Shown here piece after piece: positions 12,153 through 23,479 of a stretch of 64,000 bases of DNA (position 1 is the first letter of the stretch; each line of letters opens with the position of its first letter). The position numbers and the translations under genes are program-made. The DNA lies in assembly GCA_037102815.1 (NCBI GenBank), contig BTPP01000003.1, positions 4,526,001-4,590,000 on the forward strand, written 5' to 3'. Origin of the DNA: Neurospora intermedia. Taxonomy: Eukaryota; Ascomycota; Sordariomycetes; Sordariales; Sordariaceae. Below the pieces are notes generated by a model. The model did no database searches. It worked only from the letters and a program-made list of their open reading frames with translations, and was not told the DNA's origin.

Positions 12153-13321
12153 CTTGTCTCTCTTTTCTTTCTTTCTTTTTTTCTTTTTCTTTTTTTTTTT
12201 TTTTTTGGACTGGTTTATCCTGAGTGTTTTTGAGAGAAAAGGTGAAGTAAGAGGGGGGTGGAGTTTAATGATAGGGTTGCTGTTTGTTGTTATCCTGCAA
12301 ATCGTGGGATGATCGGAATAGCTGGGAGGTGTAGATAGATGTCTTGTTGGGTTGTGTAATTGCTGAATTTGTTGATATCGCTGGGTGAGGATGAAGTACC
12401 TAGGTAGGTATCGTGATCAGAGTGAGCGAGAAGTGAATTGTGCGCTGTTGTTGTGCGCCAATGACGGACGCCCTTGCGAACGATTTGCGACGGCGACTAT
12501 GTGTGTGATGCGGGGCACAAAATCGATGGCGGCATAGAGTTGCACCAAAAGTTCGTTTAAAGAGGTACGTAGGACCGTATTTATGCTCTCTGAATATGTA
12601 GAGGGAAAATACAACGCAATACTCCGTATGAGTAGGATCCTGTGATTGTTGCGAGTTGGCTCATCGATTGATGTAAGTTGATGGAAGGTCGCCCTCATGG
12701 GAAACGCGTGTGGAATATTCCAGGGTTGAAGGCGCGTGGATGTCTTCGCTCGGACGGGTTATTCTAACGTAGCTGCAAATCACGGGTTAGGGTTATGTGA
12801 GGAACTGCGCTGGATACGGTACCCCCTTTGCTTTCAACACTACCAGTTTCGGCAACACCCTCCGTACGTGTACACGACCTTGAAGGAATTATTCAGATGA
12901 GTAGGACGACCTTGCGAGAGTTCCTAGCGGTTTCGTTGTGTCTGGGTATCAAATGGAATTCAAGCAGAGGCTGATGCATTGACGTTGGTAAATTGACTAT
13001 AAAACACATCAAGAATAAACCGAATAAGATTAACCCGCTATGCAACGCAAAGACGCTTGGCAGGTAATGATATGTACATCGTACGCAGTCTCGTCTCAAT
13101 GTGTAGTACTACGTGTAGTTTTGTTCGCCGGATTGCTCCTCAAATATTATCAATCGCAAACTCGAAAAAAAGGATGCCGACCCAAGCATCAAAACCAAGA
13201 CTCTAACCAGAGAGGTAATGTGTGAAGTGTAGCCCGGACACGCTTACACCAAACCAGAGCCAGCGAATGTCCAGACCTACTTTTCTCTCACATCACCTGC
13301 CAGAGTAACAAGGTTTATAGC
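12153..13321. other. Intergenic region
   Basis: Upstream of the CDC26-like gene and downstream of the aspartic protease. Only short frames occur. A T-rich tract (12164-12206) sits just upstream of the CDC26-like start. No RNA gene was recognised. Confidence 0.5.
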
Positions 13322-14898
13322 TTATTGACGGCGAGCACGACAAGAAGCACCGCCAGTGCGTCTGCGGCCGCTACCAGCCGGCCTGGTAACATTGGTGATG
13401 GGCAGAACGTCCGGTACCGCGGGTGTCTCCGTCTCCTGAGGAAGCTGAGTACCAGGCTTGGCAGCAAAGCCCAACTTTGCGCCCTTGGACCAGTCATCCT
13501 TATCGATCACACCACCCTGGAACACAACAAATTGGGCCTTGAAGAAGATGTCTCCGTAAATGGAAAAGGGGAAGCCCTGGGCGCTCTGGAGGCCACCGTA
13601 GCACCACTTGGCCGTCGCAAAGTCATCGGTGTCGGCGGGAGCGTACTTGATGAGATCACCGGTAAGGCGAGCCTTGTAGGAGCCAATGTGGAGGATGAGG
13701 TCCGGGAGGTCGGCATTGCAGGGGAACACATAACCACCGAAAGCGTTGTCGCTGCGGGCCTTGGCGACCTGGCCGTAGTAATCCTCGACGATGGGCTGGG
13801 GGAGCATGAGGAGGGTGGTGCCGGTATCGGCAATGGCGGTGTGGGTCAGGGACTGGAAAACACCGGTCTTGTTGTTGGACTCGGTAAAGTTGGAGGCGGG
13901 AAGGGTATAGCCGCTGGCCTCGAACTCCCAGAAACCGCGGGAAGCATTAACGTCAACGAAGCTGATGGGACCGACAAATTCCTCATGGTCGAGGAAGCCA
14001 AAGTTGTAGTTGCCAGGCTCAGCCTTATTGAGATTGGCACTGAACAGCGGCATGGCCAGGTCGTCGATCGCGTTGCCGAAGAAGGTCTTTTGCTTGCGGG
14101 GCTTGACCTGGTTGATGGAGTCAAAGGCGAGACCGACGAGACCGGAGGAGGCAGCGTCATTGGTGAAAGAGTCGGACACATGGGTGGCAATCTCAACAGC
14201 CTGCTTGTCCACCTCGACGCCGCCAATGCTAACCTTGTCAGTGTAGACATTTCCGGACGAGCTGCTGCCGTCACCGTACGAGATCCTCCAAACATGACCG
14301 TCGACGAGCTCGGCGGTGGTACTCTGGGTCATGTTGTAGATCTTCTGGCCATTGCGCTGCTTGGCAGGGGTCTCGGAGCTGAAGACCCAGAGATCAGAAG
14401 AGCCGGTGTCGAAGTTCATCATGACCGTCTGCGGCGGGGAACCGATCTGGACGGGGGCGAGATACTGAACATCGAATTGGACAGGCGTAGCATCAACCTC
14501 ACCTGTAAGGGAGGTCAGTAAATGGAGCGCAGAGATGGTCCCAAAACAAGAGAATACGTACCCTGGGAACCTTGTGAGAAAGAGCCGTCGTTCAAGGCGT
14601 GGAGGTTGCCAGGGATCTTGACGCCCAGGTCGCCAAAGACGCGGACGAGGGCCTCGCGAAGGTGGTCGGGGAATTTCATGTTGAACTTTGTGTAGACCTT
14701 GGCGACATCTCTGATGCCCTTGCCCTTCACCTTGTGTTGGTATTTGTGGTTGAAAATCTGGGAAATCTTGAAACTGTGACCGCCATGTTTGCGGACCTGA
14801 AGGTCCTCGGCGCGAACCTGGATGACATGAGGGTCACCTGCAACCAGACCAGCAGTTGAGAGAACAGAAGCCGCAACGGCGACGATGGGGAACTTCAT
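13322..14898 (-). CDS. Secreted/vacuolar pepsin-type aspartic protease (family A1)
   Basis: Two exons: 14898-14562 and 14502-13322, with a 59-base intron (GTACGT donor, TTACAG acceptor) that splits a Gly codon; 505 residues. A signal peptide is visible ([20 protein letters not shown]) and is followed by a basic propeptide to about residue 115. The mature bilobal protease starts near [15 protein letters not shown]. Catalytic Asp about 144 is in [13 protein letters not shown] and Asp about 338 in [12 protein letters not shown]; the flap sequence [14 protein letters not shown] is present. The product should hydrolyse peptide bonds at acidic pH after export. Compared with aspergillopepsin-like enzymes (about 400 residues) it has a longer propeptide and about 35 extra C-terminal residues rich in Pro and then Arg. 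A stop follows directly and no anchor is evident. Confidence 0.95.
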
Positions 14899-15651
14899 CG
14901 TGACAAGAAAGACAGGATAGGTGACGAAGGTGCTAGACCGTTAAAACGAGTGTGGGCCGAGAAGGGCGACCGCGGACGTTTGCGGCGGTTCTCGGGCTTT
15001 GTTGGTTAAAGGAGCGTAAGGTTCGACGACTAGTCGAAAGTGAAAAGAGAGTGAGGGAGGACGAGTCAGGCCGGTTGTTTTCGTCAAGAGGAGACTGGCC
15101 GGTAGAAGAAAAGGAAGAAGATGGAAGAAAAAGAGAAGCAGGTGATAAGCAGCAGCCGTCGTTGAAACATCGGGGCGGTGCGGACGTAGTATCTTGGTCG
15201 AAAGGGAAAAAAAGGAGGACTAGGTAGGCAAACCCTTGTGTCGTCCCATGTTCATCTGGTCGTCCTCCGTTGCTCGCCTCGGTCCTCCCAGGGGCAAGCA
15301 ATCTTCTGGTGACGATCCCCAGCCGGTGCGAGCTTGGCATCAACCGAGCAGTTTACCAGCTCTGGGAGTGTTTTGAAACCATGACAACCAACTGGCCGCG
15401 GCCTGTTGGCCTCTTTGTTTGCTCGGCTCCTCGCCTCCACTTTTGATGAGTATCGACTCGGTACCCTCAGAAACAAACAACCCTATCAGTGCCTGCATCT
15501 GAGGCCGAATCTGACGGCATCCAGATAGCAAAGTGACAGGTGGGCCTACCCATGGGCAGCGTGTTTCGGAAGCTAACATGTGGGTGACCATCGCAATTTT
15601 GATTCAGTGGGCAGGTATCATTGGAGGTAACGATCGGTATTGGGAGCTCCA
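14899..15651. other. Promoter/upstream region of the aspartic protease up to the transposon edge
   Basis: About 750 bases with balanced composition, in contrast to the AT-rich block that starts just beyond it. It includes the 5' flank of the protease gene. The last three bases (15649-15651, CCA) form the left copy of the DNA transposon target duplication. No gene was recognised. Confidence 0.55.
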
Positions 15652-15676
15652 GGGCCTGATCGGCTCGCGTGACCGT
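15652..15676 (+). repeat. Left terminal inverted repeat of the DNA transposon
   Basis: Perfect 25-base match, in inverted orientation, to 31775-31799. It begins GGGCCTGATCGGCTCGCG. It is preceded by CCA, which is repeated after the right terminus. Confidence 0.9.
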
Positions 15677-16399
15677 GACCGCGTAACCGTAACCTTTTAG
15701 GTTATACACAAGCCAAGACCTGGATATAGATCCAAATATCCCTGTATATACGGGCAAAATCCACACAAATAGATCCAAAAAGAGGTTACGTTTTGTGCAA
15801 AGTAAATACGTAACCTTTTTTCAAAATCTCTTTGTACCAGTATAATAATAAGTCAAAGGCGTATTAGCGAGGGTGAGCCAATCCCTATAAGGTATAGCGA
15901 CCAGCCATTGCGCGCTAGAAGCGGTATAAATACCCCTATTTACGTATCTATCGCCCCATTTATTAAAGAGGTTACGTAAAATACCTTCAAAGTATTCTAC
16001 GTAATTTGTAACCTTTTTAAAGTAAATATAATTATTGTAGAGCGGTCGGAAAGTAAGTAATTTAATAATAGTCTATAGTACGGTATTATACTGACCGTAG
16101 GGATTTTTAGTTATACTACGTGATTATACGACGGCTCGTATATATTATTATGAGTATAGGCTATATTATTAATTAATAGTAGTAATTTGTATAGGAAATA
16201 TAGTAGAGTGACCGACTATATTAAATTTACATTAGTAATAATAGTAGGAAATAAAGAGTATATTTAAGTAATAGATAATAAGGATGAGGGGGGGGAGGAG
16301 GAAGCTTATTAAAGGAGAATTATATTATTTATTGCAATTTATATTATTATTACTACCGCTACCTTAATTGGAGGGAAGTAAGGTAATAACCTTAAGATT

Positions 16400-17430
16400 A
16401 TTAACGAAGGCAACTTAGAAACTAGCGTTATTAAAGTATAGTACCTATTAAGTAATTATAATAGGCAATTCTTTAAACTCTTTCGTATAATAAAGGTAGA
16501 ATTTATAACTTTGGTAAAGTGGATACGAAAAAGCGGTAGTATATATAATACTAAATACTAGACCGTTAAATTTAAATTAATAGTCTTTATTTGGATTATT
16601 ATATTTAACGAAACTCAATAGCAAGCAGTTTACTACTTTTTGATAACCTAATTAATAGTCTCGAGTATTATTACCCAAATAATACCAGTCTTTATTAAAC
16701 TTTATACTAAATTTATAGTTCAATTAAATAATAATTATATAATACTAGAGATCGAGTTCGTTACGGGTAACCAACGGTTTAGTAGTACGATCGGTACTAT
16801 CGATAGTACTTATATTTATGCTAAGGTACTAATAAAGGACCAAAACCACTAGTATAATAAAAAGGGATTTATTTTTCAGAATATATTTACTATAGTACAA
16901 TTTAATAGCGCCTTCTTGTATATACTAGCCGGCGTAAAAGGGTTGATATAAAATGCGAAACTATTTTGTATTACCCTACTCTATAGGTTTAAAATACCCC
17001 CTAAGCGATTTTATTTAACTAATATAAGCTTTAATTAATAGAGGGGCATTTTAATTCCGTTCCCGGTAGTACGATACTATTTCTAAAATTAGAGGGATAC
17101 CCCGGGTAATAAGTAGCCTATAATAAAGAAAGAATTATATAATTTAAAGTATAGTATAAATTGTATATTAATCGAGTAAGCGTTCGGTTAATTAAAAAGG
17201 ATAGTAAAATTAATATAAAAATTAGCGTTCGAATACCCTATTAGTACGTAAATTAATTTTATATATATTGTAATAGGATTATACAACTTTATTTATTATT
17301 AGTACTACTAATTAACAAAAGAGGAGAAGGAATTACTTACTTAATTGCTAGCGCTAATAAAAAGACGTACTAATAAATACTTTTTCAATAATCCTATCGC
17401 TATACGAATCTAAATTGCAAACGGATTGTA
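16400..17430 (+). pseudogene. Decayed DDE transposase (PIF/Harbinger, DDE_Tnp_4-like)
   Basis: One plus-strand frame reads as a DDE_Tnp_4/HARBI1-type transposase once in-frame TAA/TAG are treated as mutated Gln/Trp codons. Recognisable pieces are GTIDSTYIYAKV with the first catalytic Asp (about 16773), YNKKGFIFQNI (about 16852), AGVKGLI*NAKLF where the second Asp appears changed to Asn (about 16930), and ELYNLKYS followed by LIE*AFG with the catalytic Glu (about 17135-17200). The family cuts DNA at the terminal inverted repeats. Boundaries are approximate because start and stop codons are eroded. The pattern of TGG to TAG and CAA/CAG to TAA/TAG changes is what RIP gives. Confidence 0.8.
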
Positions 17431-18829
17431 GAAGCTATAGTAGTAATATTTCTAAGGGAGGGGGAGGAGGGGGTAAGAGTATAAAAGAGAGTAAATTTAA
17501 ATTAATCTATTAATTAATTAGAAATATATAAAATATTAATAATCTATTTTAAAATTTTAATCTTTCGATTTACAATAGGATATATTAGAGAGCGTTAGAA
17601 TATAGAAGAATTATAATATCAATTTGCCTTACTAAGACGGGAGTTAATATATACTAAAGTTTTTAGACTAATATAATACGCCGTATCGAGGGTATACGGG
17701 CTATTAGAGGTAGTAAACATCTACAAACAATCCGGGGAAGTAGCTCTCGTAGACCCTAATTATATATTAATATATTAAAAATCCGACTTTTTAAATTTAA
17801 TAATAATTTTAGAATTTCTAGTATTTCTAAGTATAAGTGAAGAAGAGGAATCCGGGTCTTCGAAGAGGGTAACCGCTTCAACGGTAGATTCGATATGGAA
17901 ATCGGAAGGATGAATAATAAGATAAAAGTGGTCTTTCTTTCTTTGGTGGAGAAAGAGGGTTGCAGAGTAGGAAATTGATATTTCTCGTGGCATAGGTGTG
18001 TAGAGGAGTCAAAGACGAGTAGAATGGTATATGGTTTGTATATGTAGCTCTTATATTGGTAAAGATATAGAAGAGTAACTATGGAGAAGAAAGAAAGCTT
18101 CTTCCTCGGGGGAAGGCCTTCTTCTTATAGACTTTCTGAGCCAACCGGTTGTCCTACGGACAAGCCGTTTGTTCCGTCGGATTCTTCGGCTTCCGGAGAT
18201 TCCGGAGATGGTCTGTTTGTTCGTATTCGCTAAGGAATAGCCGAAGGGGGTAGTGGTGAAACCTCTAGGGTAGGCGAGATTAAGTCTCCACTTTTCATTT
18301 CGACCCCTGTCTACCCGGGAGACTTCTTCCACCCTGGAACTCTTTGAGGCTCCCTGAGCCTCCCTGAGCCTCCCTGGGCCACACTGGGCTTCTGGGCCGC
18401 CTTAGCAAGCCTAGTAGACTACCTTCTAAGAAGGTTAGGGTTATATAGTAGAATTTTAACTACTAGTATATATAATCGATAAAAATCAACTTATATATAT
18501 ATTTATATATAATTGCTTATACCCGTAAGGTATAATATAACCCCGTAAATCCGTTATATATATATAATATTATATAATATATATAGTAAGCCCAACAATA
18601 AGTAATTAACCCTCTCTATTTTATTCTATTTTATTCTATTCTACTCTATTCGTTATAATTACTACCGCGCGCCCTCCTCTCGAATTTAACTACCCTTACC
18701 AACCGCTTTAATTTAATAGATTTAAATTTATTATTTATTGTGTTCTATAAAATAGTTTCCTCCTTTATTAGTTTTTAAAATATATTAATAACTATTTCCA
18801 GTGACAAGTCCCTTGTAAAATTAATTTGG
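17431..18829. other. Middle part of the DNA transposon, including a GC-richer island
   Basis: From about 17860 to 18430 the sequence is much less AT-rich than its surroundings. It holds two short minus-strand frames (17993-17775, 72 codons; 18332-18051, 93 codons) with no recognisable motif. A CTCCCTGAGC-type 10-base tandem repeat lies at about 18350-18382. AT-rich sequence with alternating TA runs and a TTTTATTCTA-type tandem (about 18617-18650) follows. Confidence 0.5.
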
Positions 18830-19690
18830 AAATTTAATACTACCGTCTTAATATCGACCGTACTAATTAGTCTTACATTATTAATCGATTTAATTATTTT
18901 ACTAATAGACTTTATAATTAGGGCGTTACCTTACTTAACGGATACTTTCTTAATCGGCTGTATTAATATAGTATAAAATAAGATTTAAAACCTACTACCC
19001 TCCTCCTCCTCCGGTTCATTACTACTATTTTTATTACTCTAAAGATTAGGGTTAGCAGCCTTCTATTATAAAGCGCGTTTTACCGTTCGTTTTTTTCGCG
19101 CCCTCTCTATACAGACTTCCTTCCTCTTAATAGTAATTATTTTATAGCGTCGACGAGGCGGAAGAAATAATAGTATATTTTTATTATTATTATTAACTAT
19201 AATTTATACTAACTAAACAAATAACCTAATCGCCCGTTTATCTATAAAAATACTTATTAAAATAGAATAACCGTCGGTATTACTAAATACGTACGCGCCC
19301 AATTTTATCCAATTACTTTTATTACTAAACTCTTTAATAAAGGGTTCCTAATATATATTAAAATATTAGACTTTACCGGTCTCGTAATCGAAGGACGTAC
19401 TAGTATAACTTTTAACTATCTACTTTATATATTTAGTACGCATTTTAAAACGGGTAAATATACTTTAATATATTTCCTACGTAATAACCTGGTTAGAATC
19501 TTTATTTTTACGAACCTAATCGGTTAATACTATTACCTACTATTTATATTAGTTGCATTTGAAGCCTTTACCCTCCTTTATTATAATTAAGAACCCGCCT
19601 AGATAGGAATCTCTAGTAATAAGGATAAATTAGTAGTATACTTTAAGAGACTAGTAGTATAATCCTTAATTTATAGTCGAATTATTAGTT
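18830..19690 (-). pseudogene. Decayed Myb/SANT-like ORF of the DNA transposon
   Basis: A minus-strand frame runs from about 19690 to 18830 with TAA/TAG interruptions only. The segment around 19570-19290 reads KGFKCN, then VRKNKDSNQVIT, FTRFKMRTKYIK and FDYETGKV*YFNIY*EPFI. This is the layout of the fungal Myb/SANT-like domain (GFK..W, then KFK..YK, then FGWD.ETG...DEVW). A basic stretch (about 19157-19070) and an acidic run EPEEEEGS (about 19010) follow. PIF/Harbinger elements usually carry such a second protein, which helps the transposase bind DNA. It is convergent with the transposase. Assignment is by pattern only; edges are approximate. Confidence 0.65.
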
Positions 19691-20184
19691 TTCTTTTTTT
19701 AATTAGGCTATTAACTAACTACCTCTTTATTATTAAATAACTAAGACCGCTTCTATACTTTACCTCCTATATTTATTATATTATTATTATTATTATTATC
19801 GATTCTAATAGGTCTCGCCTAGGAATTGGGCGGGTAAATAGTATCGATTATCGAAGGTATAATCTTATTAGAAAATATAGGCGCGCCGGGGAAATTATAC
19901 TCTATATAATCGTTGATAATATTCTATACTATATATTAGCGGGGTAGCGGGCGGTTAGTAGATACCGGGGACGACGGCGCAGTTACACTATATATAGCAA
20001 CCGGGTAATTACTAATAAGAGGCGGCAGCTATATCCTATACTAAGGTAGCGAAGAATCTATATATAGTAGATTCCTATACTAAGAATTCTTATACTACGA
20101 TAGTTGGGATCCCCTATACCGCTACTATTGGGAGTATAAGGACGGTTTATACTAGGAACTATATTAAATATAATCCTCCTTAGC

Positions 20185-20523
20185 TGTTACGCGAAGATAT
20201 ACTTTACAAGTGATGACAATAGAGAATAATAGAATAAGCAACTGGTTGTTGGATAGAGTAATAGTGCGTAACGATTAACGATAGTCTTATTAAAGGAAGT
20301 TGAAGATAAGACCTATTGCGAGCCTCAACCTAGGACCTCGTACACGACTTTACTAAGTGTGAGCAAAATAAATATAAGGTTGGTATAATATAAATTAATA
20401 ATCTATTAATTTTAATAGAAGTTAATAGAACGAATACTCTTATATAATAAACTATATACTCTAACGAATAGTTGTTATAATAAGATAGAGTATTTAGGTA
20501 TTTACTAAGAATGCCCTATAACA
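20185..20523 (-). repeat. 3' LTR (left) of the chromovirus
   Basis: 339 bases, TGTTAC...TAACA on the plus strand. It aligns without length change to 31091-31429 and differs mainly by C/T and G/A exchanges. Preceded by the target duplication TTAGC. Confidence 0.92.
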
Positions 20524-20534
20524 TCTCCCCCTCA
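20524..20534 (-). other. Polypurine tract next to the 3' LTR
   Basis: On the minus strand TGAGGGGGAGA abuts the start of the 3' LTR. This is the expected position of the plus-strand-DNA primer of an LTR retrotransposon. Confidence 0.75.
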
Positions 20535-20639
20535 ATAAAAGGAGAAGAGTATTCGCTATCTACGTAATATTATTAAGTCTAACTATATATATAAAAGATC
20601 TAATTATTTATTAAAGTCCCTATTTATTCGCCTATATTT

Positions 20640-22870
20640 AAATTAATTAGTAGATGTAAAAACGTACGCCCACCCGAATAGAGTATATAGCTCGATAATT
20701 TAGTACCGATCCTTTAATAACTATATCCGCAACGAAGTAAGCGATCGTCAAATTCATCCTCCTCTATTTTATTATTCTCGTTTATATAATATATATTTTA
20801 ATAGGATTATTTACGTCCTAGTAGAGAATCTTCCTACTCTTAATCGGTAGGAAGGTAATTATAGCGAGGAGAGTAGGTAGAAAATAAAGTATCGAAGCAA
20901 GAGCCTAAGCGAGCTAATATAGTATAAAATTTATTGGACAATCCGGTTAAGCTAGGTATAAATTGAGGCGAAAGGTTATTAGAACGAATATTACGAAGAA
21001 TAATAATATTAAGAAGAGTATTAGGTACACGAATTCTATTAATAAATAAAGTAGCAGAATAGTATCGAATATAAAACTCTTACACTTCTTTAAATTTAGT
21101 ATAAAGGGACGTTAATTCTACCTATATTATTTATATAATTCTTCTCTAATATTCGTTAGAAGCCGCTAATATTATAATTTACTTCTTTAAAGCGCTCGCT
21201 AATATTCCTTTAATTTCTTTATAAGAAATAAAGTTAATAAGTATTGTAGGTTCTCTACTAATTTTAATAGTATAGTTAATTACCTTCTTAATTATAGGAA
21301 GTTTATTTAAAGCCGATTTAGCGGGTATTATTTAAGTACAGTAAAGATAGTTAAATTTATTTAGTAAATTACCGATTTATTTGGGAAATCTAATATTGTA
21401 ATTAGAATATTAGATAGCGAGTAACGTTGCTTTCGAAGGAATATAATTAGTAAAATTAGTATTACTATTACGTTTCTTATTAAAAGTAAGGTTAAAAATT
21501 ACTTTAGTATTACAAATTAATTTATATTACGAAAAAGAGTAATTGTTAACGAATTATTTTTTATACTCCTCCTTATTCTCTATATATACTTTAATAATCT
21601 TTTCGATTTCCGTACGTAATTCTTAGTCGACCTCAATACTAAAATTAACGCAATTTTTATTATAGTTAGTAAGAGTATTAATAAGGGTCGGATATACTTT
21701 TCCTTTATTACTACTCTTACTAGTAATAGCCGAACGGGACTGTACGACTCGGATTGGAGCTTTATATACCTTTCTCGGAATTGCTTTAACGGTTGGGGTT
21801 TTAATATAAAATAGAATAGAAGCCAATTTAATTATTAATTATAAAATTTTACGAATTTTATTAATTAATTAAACGATTTCTCTATACTTTTAAATTTTAG
21901 AAAAGTTGAAATTATTATTCCTAATAATACGGCCGTTAGGGTAAATTGTATAGAAAGCCGGTAGGAAGTACGCTTAAAAGCGTTTATTAGTAGTAATAAA
22001 CTCTTCTATATATTTTCTTCCGAAGATAGTGTCGCCGAATTTAATTACTATTGTATAAATTAGGTCGAACTCTCCGCTAAAATATAATTCCTAGATTTGG
22101 GTATTATTAAAATTAATAATAGCGTTGGATACCTATTTCTATTAGGGTCTATAGTAATTATTAAGAATTAAGTCCTTAGGTAGTTTATTTAATAAGAGTA
22201 TAGGTATAAGGTAGGTAAGATTACCCTTAAGGGAATGTAAAATTGCTGTGTTTAGGTCGATTAATTTATTTGTACAATTAATAATACTATATAAAATAGA
22301 GTATAGTTTATTCTTGTATAATATAAAGAGATAATTAACGGTTAAGATTAGTACTATACGTTTGTTATTGTCCGCCTTTTTAGGGTTATATACTAGAACG
22401 CCCTAAGTAGTGCCGAAAGACTTAGGGAGGCGAGTAAGCGGATTGTAGGGGGTACGGTTTTAATTGAAGTTATTAAACGTATTAATAATATATTTATAAT
22501 AGACGTAATTAAAGAATTATCTAAGCGGAATTGTATTTATTTATTCGATAAAGTCGGCTATAAAGCTGGGTAGTATAATATATATACTATTAATTCCCAA
22601 ACTAATAATTTTATTAGAAATACTATTAATAGTATAACGGTTAAAGTATTTTATTATATTAATTAATATACTAAACCGGGGGTTATATTTAAACGATTAT
22701 AGGGCGAACTACCGGTTTATAATAAAATTACGTAGGTTATTATCGCGGTTAGAACTATTAATTTAATTATTGAAGGTAGCGATTGTATTGTTAACCGGCG
22801 GTGGGGATTCTATATTAATGTCGGCTATTTTAATATATTAAAGTTGTAATTAGCGAATGTAAAATAAGGT
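20640..22870 (-). pseudogene. Unassigned additional ORF of the chromovirus, downstream of the chromodomain
   Basis: One minus-strand frame can be followed for about 740 codons with only TAA and TAG interruptions. It looks protein-like: long stop-free stretches include 67 codons at 21826-21623 and the segment KADNNKRIVLILTVNYLFIL (about 22380-22321). Other readable pieces are RLPKSFGTT*GVLVYNPKK, FSGEFDLIYTIVIKFGDTIF and IEKIIKVYIENKEEYKK. A charged, probably helical section lies in the second half. No enzyme motif, zinc finger or clear envelope-type membrane anchor was recognised. Chromoviruses normally end pol shortly before the 3' LTR, so this is extra cargo. The start codon cannot be fixed; a hydrophobic stretch lies upstream near 22960. 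The function is unknown. Confidence 0.65.
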
Positions 22871-23479
22871 AGATTAATAAATAATAATTAGTCTAATAAA
22901 ATTATTATATAACGAGAGTTATAGTGGAATTAAGCGTTGTAAGGATAAGGCAAATAATAGTAAGGTTACTAAAGTAAGAAGGAGAAAGGGTGAGAGTAGT
23001 TAGATAATTTTAATTTTTTTTAAAAGTTGTATATATATACTAAGACTCTTCCTCTATAAATGCCTACCTACCGGGGCCGTTTACTATATATAACCGTAGT
23101 TACCGTTACCTTTATACGACCGTACGTACCTACCCAATTAAAATGGAAAATATTTTAATCGAAGCTGTAAATAGCGTACGGTATATTATTTTATATACTA
23201 CTAGTGCTAAGCTTGCTTCCGTTTAGGCGTACTTCTAAATAGAATTCTAGAAATTTTAATAGAAAATTATGGAAAATATAACTTCCTATAGAAATACTTA
23301 ACGAAAAAGAAAATAAAATATAAAATAAAAAAAAAAACTCTTAAATTCTTATAGTTTCCGGTAACCTCCCCCTCTTTTAGTAAAAAAACAATCACTTCCT
23401 TTATTTATTTTAATAACGCCTCTATAAAATTATATTACTAATATGCTAAATTACCCTTCTATAATTACCTTTAAATGGT

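Noticed and set aside
13325-14521. 398-codon open frame on the plus strand across the aspartic protease gene
   Set aside because: It is exactly antisense to a well-supported protease, runs through the intron, and has the Gly/Leu/Val-rich composition expected from reading biased codons backwards.
15467-15778. 103-codon minus frame across the left transposon edge
   Set aside because: Spans the junction of host DNA and the terminal repeat; chance frame.
20340-20380. tRNA-like GGTTGAGGCTCGC stretch in the LTRs
   Set aside because: No cloverleaf can be drawn and it is part of both LTRs; not a tRNA gene.
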